From the IMG/VR virus record IMGVR_UViG_3300042691_045797, positions 1 to 50,668 of that record: DNA of 50,668 nucleotides; one strand, 5' to 3'. The stretch is from a virus. A model generated the notes under the pieces. The model worked only from the letters and a program-made list of their open reading frames with translations. It was not told where the DNA came from and ran no database searches. Below, one piece after another: positions 27,444-33,626 of the stretch (the first letter of the stretch is position 1; the number at the start of each line of letters is the position of its first letter). A program made the translations under genes and the position numbers.

Positions 27444-28178
27444 ATGGTTTCAGTAAGATTTGAAGGTAGACTTGGTAATAATTTAATTCAATATTTGGTG
27501 GCTAAATTATTTGCAAATAAAAATAATTTATTTTTAAAATTAGAGCCACACATAGAAAATTTACCTTGTATAAAAAAATTAAATAACATTGGTAATAATT
27601 TTGAAAAAAATGAAGTAATTCAGATAAATGACAATAACTTTATAGATTTTTTTAGAGAAAAAAAAATAGGAGAATTTCATTACAGATTCGACGGGTTTTT
27701 TCAAAAAAAAGAATTTTTTTATGAGTATGGAAACGAAATAAAAAAATTACTTAACTACGAAATAGACCAAATAGATGAAACTGATTTTTTTATTCACTAC
27801 AGAATAGGAGATAATGACGGCTCTAATAGAATGTTACCTTTAGAGTATTATATAGAGGGTATAGAAAAATTCGGTCTAGGTAAAGGTTTTATAAGTACTG
27901 ATAGTATAGGTCATCCTAATTGTAATTATTTAATAGAGAAATATAATCTCACTCCTATAAATTTATCTGATATACAAACAATTCTTTACGGCAAAAACTT
28001 TAAAAATTTAATTTTATCTGAAGGTACTTTTTCATGGTGGATAGCCTTTTTAAGTGAATCAAAAAATATTTTTTGTAATAAAAGAGAATTCAAATGGCAT
28101 GGAGATATTTTTTTTGATGAGTGGAACTATACATCTTGGGAATATATTAAAGAAGAAAGTAAGTGGAAAAAATTGTAA
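27444..28178 (+). CDS. GT11-like alpha-1,2-fucosyltransferase
   Basis: 244 aa. Shows the GT11 landmarks in order: an N-terminal FEGRLGNNLIQYLVAKLFA (usual form GGLGNQLFQYA), FFIHYRIGDN with H118-R120-G122-D123 (the HxRxGD donor-binding motif), and a C-terminal LILSEGTFSWWIAFL at about 189-203 (usual form S-x-STFSWWxAxL). It is somewhat shorter than the typical 280-300 aa. GT11 enzymes transfer fucose from GDP-fucose, usually to galactose. Which sugar it fucosylates here is unknown, and no GDP-fucose synthesis gene is in the window, so the donor would come from the host or another part of the genome. Confidence 0.75.
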   Translation: MVSVRFEGRLGNNLIQYLVAKLFANKNNLFLKLEPHIENLPCIKKLNNIGNNFEKNEVIQINDNNFIDFFREKKIGEFHYRFDGFFQKKEFFYEYGNEIKKLLNYEIDQIDETDFFIHYRIGDNDGSNRMLPLEYYIEGIEKFGLGKGFISTDSIGHPNCNYLIEKYNLTPINLSDIQTILYGKNFKNLILSEGTFSWWIAFLSESKNIFCNKREFKWHGDIFFDEWNYTSWEYIKEESKWKKL

Positions 28179-28219
28179 GTTTAAAATTTTACCAAAAAAA
28201 TATTCATTTATGTAAATAA

Positions 28220-30574
28220 ATGTATTATTTTTTCTTAAAAAGAACTATGCCATTCAGTACAAATTATTTCAAAGAGGAAACAAAAAAATTCATAGAAAAA
28301 AATTTCGAAAAAGAAATAAAAATTTTAGACATAGGTGCCGGAGCAGGAACTTACTCTAATTTACTCAAACCCTTGGGATATAAAAATTTGGACTGTGTTG
28401 AAGTATTCGAAGAATACGTTGATAAGTTCAGTCTGCGTCAAAAATACGACAAAGTTTTAATTGGAGATATTACTAAACTAAAAATTGATTTTAAAAAATA
28501 CGATTTAATCATTTTAGGTGATGTTTTAGAACATATTGATAAACTTTCAGCAATCAAACTAATAAATAGGATAAAAGGTGTCCCAACCATTATTGGAGTT
28601 CCTTTTGAGTCAGAACAAGGTGAGAGCTTTGGGAACATCCATGAAACTCATCTACAACCAGATTTAACTTTAGAAAATTTTGTAGAGAGATTTGAGGGAT
28701 TTCATCCAATATGTTTAAGATTTGATTATGGTATATTTTATAATAGAATCCCTGAGGAAATTTATTTTGAAGTCGGCCAAACACAAATTCCTAATAACTT
28801 TTTAAAATTTATTGTTAATAACTACACTGACGCAAATTACATTTATTTGAACCAACAACCTAAAGTAGAAGTTTCTAAACCTAAAAATGATAATAAAGTT
28901 ACAATTGTTACTGGTCTTTGGGATTTAGGTAGAGGTAAAATAAGTGATTCCTTTAAAAGAGGTTATGAGGATTACAAAGAAAAATTCAGTCAGTTATTAA
29001 AAACTGATGTAAATATGTATATTTTCTGTGACCCTTCAGACGAAGAATTTATTTGGTCACATAGAAGTAAAGAAAATACAGTTGTGAACAAAATGACTCT
29101 TAATGATTTAAGAGAATGGTTTAATTTTACAAAACTAACAGATGAAATAAGACAAAAAGAAGAATGGTTATCGCAAGCTTCTTGGTTAAGGGAGTCCCCC
29201 CAAGCAACTTTAGAGGGGTATAATCCACTTGTAATGAGTAAAATGTTTATGCTCAATAATGTTACAATTTGGAATCCTTTTAACAGTGAATACTTCTTTT
29301 GGATTGACGCAGGTATATCAAATACGGTTCATTACGGTTATTTTACTCATGACAAAGTATTTGATAAACTACCAAGTTTTATAAATGAAAACGGTGATTT
29401 TGTATTTTTGACTTACCCATATGAGGGCGGTGGAGAAATACATGGTTTTGAGCGTTCAGCAATTGCCAAATATGCCGAAACTGAATATGTGAAGTTTGTT
29501 TGTAGAGGAGGATTCTTCGGGGGTAAAAAATCTAGAATAAACGAAATAAATGGACTATATTATGGTTATTTAAGTTCTTCATTAAATGAAGGGTATATGG
29601 GAACTGAAGAAAGTATTTTCAGTATTCTGTTATATAAACATTCTGATTTAATTGTCCAATATAATATAAAAGGGGATGGTTTGATTTGGCCGTTTTTTGA
29701 GGACCTGAAAAATGAAAAGTATAAAGACAACGTACAAATAAAAGTTCATGAAGGTAAATTAGATTTAAGTAAAGTGGGTTTGTACGTTATTACATTTAAT
29801 AGTACCAACCAATTCGAGACATTAATCAATTCTATGCTCGAATACGATGACGATTTTATACGTAAACCTAAAAAGTTTTTGTTGAATAATTCAACTGATT
29901 TATCAACTACCGAAAAATACATAGAACTTTGTGAAAAACATGGATTTGAACATATTAAAAAAGATAATTTAGGTATTACTGGTGGAAGACAATGGATTGC
30001 TGACCACTTTGACAAAACAGATTTGGATTTTATGTATTTTTTTGAGGATGATATGTTTTTCCATTTAAAGAAGGGAGAAACTTGTAGAAATGGATTTAAT
30101 AGATATGTAACAAATTTATATCAAAAAACTTTAGAGATTGTCGAAAAAGAAAAGTTTGATTTTTTAAAGTTGAATTTTAGTGAATTTTTTGGGGACAACT
30201 CCATACAATGGAGTTGGTATAACGTACCACAAGTTTTTAGAGAATCTCATTGGCCGAAAAATCAAAAATTACCAAAAATGGGATTGGACCCCAATGCCCC
30301 AAGAACACAGTTCAATGAGATAAAATCTCATAAAGGAGTCCCTTATGCCTCTGGAGAAATTTATCTATGTAATTGGCCGATTCTTCTAACTAAAAAAGGA
30401 AGTTATAAATGTTATTTGGAGACGGTTTATGCCTCTCCGTTTGAACAAACACTAATGTCCCATAATTATCAAGAAACTATTAAGGGTAATTTAAATCCCG
30501 CAATTCTACTTATGACCCCAACTGAACATAATAGATTTGAACATTATGATTCTTCTTTGAGAAAAGAGTGTTAA
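28220..30574 (+). CDS. Three-domain methyltransferase / HtrL-WlaTC-like / glycosyltransferase fusion
   Basis: 784 aa. Residues about 10-200: class I SAM methyltransferase with ILDIGAGAGTYSNLL and LIILGDVLEHI. Residues 227-500: HtrL/YibB-WlaTC-like domain (VTIVTGLWDLGRG, FFWIDAGISN, CRGGFFGGKKS, GTEESIFSILL). Residues 517-784: GT-A-like domain with VGLYVITFNSTNQFETLI, a KFLLNNSTD turn and the acidic motif FMYFFEDDMFFHL; its last part (GEIYLCNWPILLTKKG) looks like an acceptor site. The domain order is the reverse of 18557-20836, which ends with the methyltransferase. ATG 28220 is used; ATG 28247 (MPFSTNYF) is a good alternative that removes a short hydrophobic leader. It closes the glycosylation cluster. 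Confidence 0.65.
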   Translation: MYYFFLKRTMPFSTNYFKEETKKFIEKNFEKEIKILDIGAGAGTYSNLLKPLGYKNLDCVEVFEEYVDKFSLRQKYDKVLIGDITKLKIDFKKYDLIILGDVLEHIDKLSAIKLINRIKGVPTIIGVPFESEQGESFGNIHETHLQPDLTLENFVERFEGFHPICLRFDYGIFYNRIPEEIYFEVGQTQIPNNFLKFIVNNYTDANYIYLNQQPKVEVSKPKNDNKVTIVTGLWDLGRGKISDSFKRGYEDYKEKFSQLLKTDVNMYIFCDPSDEEFIWSHRSKENTVVNKMTLNDLREWFNFTKLTDEIRQKEEWLSQASWLRESPQATLEGYNPLVMSKMFMLNNVTIWNPFNSEYFFWIDAGISNTVHYGYFTHDKVFDKLPSFINENGDFVFLTYPYEGGGEIHGFERSAIAKYAETEYVKFVCRGGFFGGKKSRINEINGLYYGYLSSSLNEGYMGTEESIFSILLYKHSDLIVQYNIKGDGLIWPFFEDLKNEKYKDNVQIKVHEGKLDLSKVGLYVITFNSTNQFETLINSMLEYDDDFIRKPKKFLLNNSTDLSTTEKYIELCEKHGFEHIKKDNLGITGGRQWIADHFDKTDLDFMYFFEDDMFFHLKKGETCRNGFNRYVTNLYQKTLEIVEKEKFDFLKLNFSEFFGDNSIQWSWYNVPQVFRESHWPKNQKLPKMGLDPNAPRTQFNEIKSHKGVPYASGEIYLCNWPILLTKKGSYKCYLETVYASPFEQTLMSHNYQETIKGNLNPAILLMTPTEHNRFEHYDSSLRKEC

Positions 30575-30598
30575 TTCCATATTTATAGGTATGGAATT
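30573..30598 (+). other. Hairpin spanning the stop-start junction at the end of the glycosylation cluster
   Basis: AATTCCATA (30573-30581) and TATGGAATT (30590-30598) form a perfect 9-bp stem with an 8-base loop, followed by T residues. It overlaps the stop of the previous gene and the ATG at 30591, and the TATTTATA motif falls within it. It could act as a weak terminator for the cluster or hide the start codon in read-through RNA. Confidence 0.45.
30580..30587 (+). promoter_or_regulatory. TATTTATA motif before the second fibre pair
   Basis: The motif ends only 3 bases before ATG 30591. If it is a promoter, the transcript would be nearly leaderless for this gene. It is in the same orientation as the gene, like the other copies. 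Confidence 0.3.
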
Positions 30599-30959
30599 TT
30601 TCATTACACAGAATTCTACTTTACCTATTTTAAAAATGGAACTTGATTACAATGGTAAATCTTCGGTCGAGGAATTTAACGACTTAATTGAGAATTCTAC
30701 TATATTATTTTCTATGGTTGAGGTGGAAAACGGTAATTTTAAAATAGTGAACAAAAAAGGTGGATTTACAAATAAAATATTCCAAGAACCAAATGCCAAA
30801 ACAGAATATTATTTGTATTACCCATTTAGTTTATTTGACACAAACAAAAAAGGTAGATATGAAGGGTTGTTTACTTTAATTTCAGAGGATGGCACATCCA
30901 TATTACCCATAAAAGAAAAATTATATATAAACGTCGTTGAAAATCATATAAGGGTATAA
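30591..30959 (+). CDS. Small BppU-N-like baseplate/fibre anchor protein
   Basis: 122 aa. It is a stand-alone copy of the N-terminal domain of the next protein: both begin MEF, then S/NSTLPILKME, a middle KGRYEGLFTLISEDGTSILP block and a final KEKLYINVV. The layout (QNSTLP at the start, YxFSLxDT, G-R-x-E, P-x-KEKxYxN) resembles the N-terminal domain of phage baseplate upper proteins (BppU_N family), which plug receptor-binding proteins into the baseplate. It shares a single base with the next start (TAATG). It may cap or space the same attachment site that the larger protein uses (inference). No other domain is present. Confidence 0.55.
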   Translation: MEFFITQNSTLPILKMELDYNGKSSVEEFNDLIENSTILFSMVEVENGNFKIVNKKGGFTNKIFQEPNAKTEYYLYYPFSLFDTNKKGRYEGLFTLISEDGTSILPIKEKLYINVVENHIRV

Positions 30960-33535
30960 TGGAATTTTACATTAATCAAAGCTCCACTTTACCCGTATTG
31001 AAGATGGAGGTTATAAAAGACGGCAGAAGTGATTTTAATTTTAATTCACTTTTAGATGGTAATGCAACATTTTTAATTTCATTATTTGACAAATCGACCG
31101 ACAAATTTTTATTTGCATCCAAACAATGTGAATTAATTACTGAATATAGTGAATTTGAAGGGAAAAATTTATATTTTTTATCTTACCAGTTTTCTATAAG
31201 GGATACAATAAAATCAGGTAGGTTTGAGGTACAGATTTCAATACCATCAGAAAATGGTGTTATACTTTTACCGTTAAAAGAAAAATTTTACGTAAACATT
31301 ATTCCGACCTTTGTTGGTGACATTTTAAACTATAATAATTCATCTTTTACCGCCGATTTACCTTGTTGCGGATTCCAACAAACTTACACTTTTGAACAAA
31401 TAACACTAGACGCATATTACAATCCTGGCTCTTTAGTTGTTGATTATTTTTTGTATAGTTCGGTTTCTTATTCTGAACCAATTTTGATTTCATTTATAAA
31501 TGAAATTTTAACATACAGTGGTAGTTCAATTATTATATCAACGGGTATTACATTAAGTGCAGGGGAAAACATTTCTTACTCACAAGCTAATTTTGAAGGT
31601 GTTGATTTTAATAATATAAAACCGCAATCGATTTTTAGTAATATATCAATACAAAGTGTATTACCTGATACAATATTAAATTTATCAAATGGGGTATTTT
31701 TTGCAACACCTCCTCCGACAAGAACACCAACCAGAACAGTGACTCCAACACTTACCCCAACTAATACTGTTACACCGACTAATACTATTACACCAACCGT
31801 AACTAAAACAAGTACTCAAACTATTACCCCTACTAAAACACCTACAAATACCCCAACTAATACTACAACTGTAACAAACACTCCAACAAATACAATTACT
31901 GGTACCCAAACTCAAACACCAACTACAACTCAAACTCCTACAAATACCCCAACTTCCACCGGACCATGTTGTAAACAATGGCAGGTTTATGGAGGACCAA
32001 TTTTTGGTAGTTATGTTGACGTATTGTCCTGTGATAATACCATTTCATCGGTTTACGTTGGGTCAGAAATTACTCAAACTTTCCCTTGCATTAAAAATGC
32101 TATAATTACATCAGGAGACGGACAAGTTTTCCAAAGTAGTGAGTGTATTTGCACAACACCATTACCAACACCAACGTCTACAGTAACTCCAACTTCATTT
32201 ACCCCCACACCAACTCCTACTATTACGACAACAGTGACTCCTACAAACACAAACACAAATACTCAAACTAATACTCCAACCACAACACAAACTAATACCC
32301 CAACAACTACAGAGACCCCAACTAATACACCTACAACAACTCAAACTCCAACGACTACAGAGACCCCAACTAATACCCCAACTTCTAGTAACACACCAAC
32401 AAATAGTGTAACTCCAACAAATAGTGTAACTCCAACAAATACCCAAACTCCAACAAACACTGTTACTCAAACAGTTACTAATACTAATACTCCAACTCAA
32501 ACTGAAACTCCAACTAATACAGTGACTCCCACAAACACCCCAACGAATACTTTAACACAAACAAACACCCCAACGGTTACAATGACTCCTAATACATGTA
32601 AATGTTATAATTTATTTAATACAGGTAATACTTCGTCAACAAATGTTGATTACTTCGATTGTTCGGGAGTTTTATCACAAATAACAATTCAAGCCGGTGA
32701 TTATGGACAAATTTGTGTAAGAAATGAACAGTACACCGCAAGTACTTCTATTGGGGTTACTTATTTACTTGGAGATTGTACTTCAGGTTGTCCTATAATT
32801 AGTGCGGATACGTGCTCGGTTTTTGTTTTAAACTTATCTAATAGAGTTATTTATTCTTACAATTCAGATACAAATACACAAATTCCTCTTCCAATAGGTA
32901 TAAGTGGAGATACTTTATATGATATTGCAACTAATGATAACTTACTATGGATTTATGGTACATTCATAGGTGGTTCAGTTGGTATTAGAGAATTTAATAT
33001 AACAAGAAATCCATTTACTGCAACATTTAACAGGTTTATTACATTAAGTTCGGTTCCGTATGCAAACCAAAGAAACGGTTTGGCGGTAGTAAATAACACA
33101 ACACTTTTGGTTTCGTCAGGTGTCACAAACGGAACTGCAATTGCCTCAATTAACATAACAACAACTGCCTCTACTCCTTCATTATTATTTAATTTGGATA
33201 CCGACAGAGTGTTAAGAGGAGATTTAATTTATACCTCAACAGGAAAAGTGATAATATCTACATTTAATATAACTGCAGGAACAGGAAGTTTCATTACCCA
33301 ATACACATTAGCTGGAGTCAAAGAATTAGAAATTTCAAATGGAAATGCCACAAACGGTTTTGCATTCTACATTCATAACTCAGAGTTCTATACAGTTGTA
33401 AATAATGTTTCGCCGGCATCTCGACAGAAGAGAAACTTAACCACACCATACACACCAACATCATTAACAAGTATGTCAATAGGTAACCATGGTTTAGCTC
33501 AGCCTTTAAGCTGTTTGAATGTTAATTTTACATAG
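30959..33535 (+). CDS. Modular fibre with BppU-like anchor and the longest Pro/Thr linkers
   Basis: 858 aa. Residues 1-118: anchor like the previous gene (INQSSTLPVLKMEV, SGRFEVQISIPSENG, PLKEKFYVNII). Residues 119-250: a beta-rich region with one CC pair. Then a linker of about 88 residues, a Cys mini-domain (CCKQWQVYGG, 338-397), a linker of about 145 residues, a second Cys mini-domain (CKCYNLF, YFDCSG) at about 545-620, and a propeller-like domain (LLWIYG, IREFNITRNPFTATFNRFI) to the end. The Cys mini-domains and propeller are the same modules as in the 728-17236 proteins, but the anchor differs, so this fibre probably attaches at another site. Ends with a normal domain and no sign of truncation. 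Confidence 0.66.
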   Translation: MEFYINQSSTLPVLKMEVIKDGRSDFNFNSLLDGNATFLISLFDKSTDKFLFASKQCELITEYSEFEGKNLYFLSYQFSIRDTIKSGRFEVQISIPSENGVILLPLKEKFYVNIIPTFVGDILNYNNSSFTADLPCCGFQQTYTFEQITLDAYYNPGSLVVDYFLYSSVSYSEPILISFINEILTYSGSSIIISTGITLSAGENISYSQANFEGVDFNNIKPQSIFSNISIQSVLPDTILNLSNGVFFATPPPTRTPTRTVTPTLTPTNTVTPTNTITPTVTKTSTQTITPTKTPTNTPTNTTTVTNTPTNTITGTQTQTPTTTQTPTNTPTSTGPCCKQWQVYGGPIFGSYVDVLSCDNTISSVYVGSEITQTFPCIKNAIITSGDGQVFQSSECICTTPLPTPTSTVTPTSFTPTPTPTITTTVTPTNTNTNTQTNTPTTTQTNTPTTTETPTNTPTTTQTPTTTETPTNTPTSSNTPTNSVTPTNSVTPTNTQTPTNTVTQTVTNTNTPTQTETPTNTVTPTNTPTNTLTQTNTPTVTMTPNTCKCYNLFNTGNTSSTNVDYFDCSGVLSQITIQAGDYGQICVRNEQYTASTSIGVTYLLGDCTSGCPIISADTCSVFVLNLSNRVIYSYNSDTNTQIPLPIGISGDTLYDIATNDNLLWIYGTFIGGSVGIREFNITRNPFTATFNRFITLSSVPYANQRNGLAVVNNTTLLVSSGVTNGTAIASINITTTASTPSLLFNLDTDRVLRGDLIYTSTGKVIISTFNITAGTGSFITQYTLAGVKELEISNGNATNGFAFYIHNSEFYTVVNNVSPASRQKRNLTTPYTPTSLTSMSIGNHGLAQPLSCLNVNFT
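31706..31965 (+). repeat. Pro/Thr linker in the 30959-33535 protein (first)
   Basis: About 87 residues of PTRTPTRTVTPTLT, PTNTVTPTNTIT and PTNTPTNTTT-type units. It joins the beta-rich region to the first Cys mini-domain. Confidence 0.8.
32153..32595 (+). repeat. Pro/Thr linker in the 30959-33535 protein (second, longest in the window)
   Basis: About 145 residues nearly all Thr, Pro, Asn, Gln and Ser with a few Val and Glu. Sub-repeats include TTTETPTNTPTT (twice) and TPTNSV (tandem, 32394-32430, DNA identical: ACTCCAACAAATAGTGTA). Such exact tandem copies could expand or contract by slippage or recombination. Confidence 0.82.
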
Positions 33536-33626
33536 TTTTGATTTATTCTTTAATTTAGATTATACTTATCAAAAAAGGTAAATGTCGACTTTACTCGGCA
33601 GCTAATACACCAAAAATTTAAGTATA
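33536..33626 (+). other. Gap between fibre and polymerase genes
   Basis: A 91-base AT-rich gap. It holds GATTATACTTAT, also found near the end of the gene at 10920-13121, and a 7-codon ATG frame (MSTLLGS) at about 33582-33605 just before the polymerase. No clear terminator or Shine-Dalgarno is visible. It must hold the polymerase promoter unless that gene is read from upstream. Confidence 0.4.

Noticed and set aside
28990-30015. Several minus-strand frames inside the 28220-30574 gene
   Set aside because: They are antisense to the clearly coding fusion gene and do not resemble any family.
17304-30574. Host capsule or O-antigen gene cluster captured as contamination
   Set aside because: It lies between phage fibre genes on both sides, with the same gene packing and start-site style, and has no flippase, polymerase or lipid-carrier transferase as a host capsule locus would.
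31706-32595. CRISPR array
   Set aside because: The repeats are in-frame protein repeats of irregular length and order, without constant repeat and spacer sizes and with no cas genes nearby.
33555-33585. Remnant of a fibre gene end after 33535
   Set aside because: The only support is a 12-base match (GATTATACTTAT) to the end of 10920-13121, which can occur by chance in AT-rich DNA.
33582-33605. Seven-codon leader peptide MSTLLGS before the polymerase gene
   Set aside because: Too short to judge; no attenuator hairpin or conserved context is seen. It is noted only as content of the gap.
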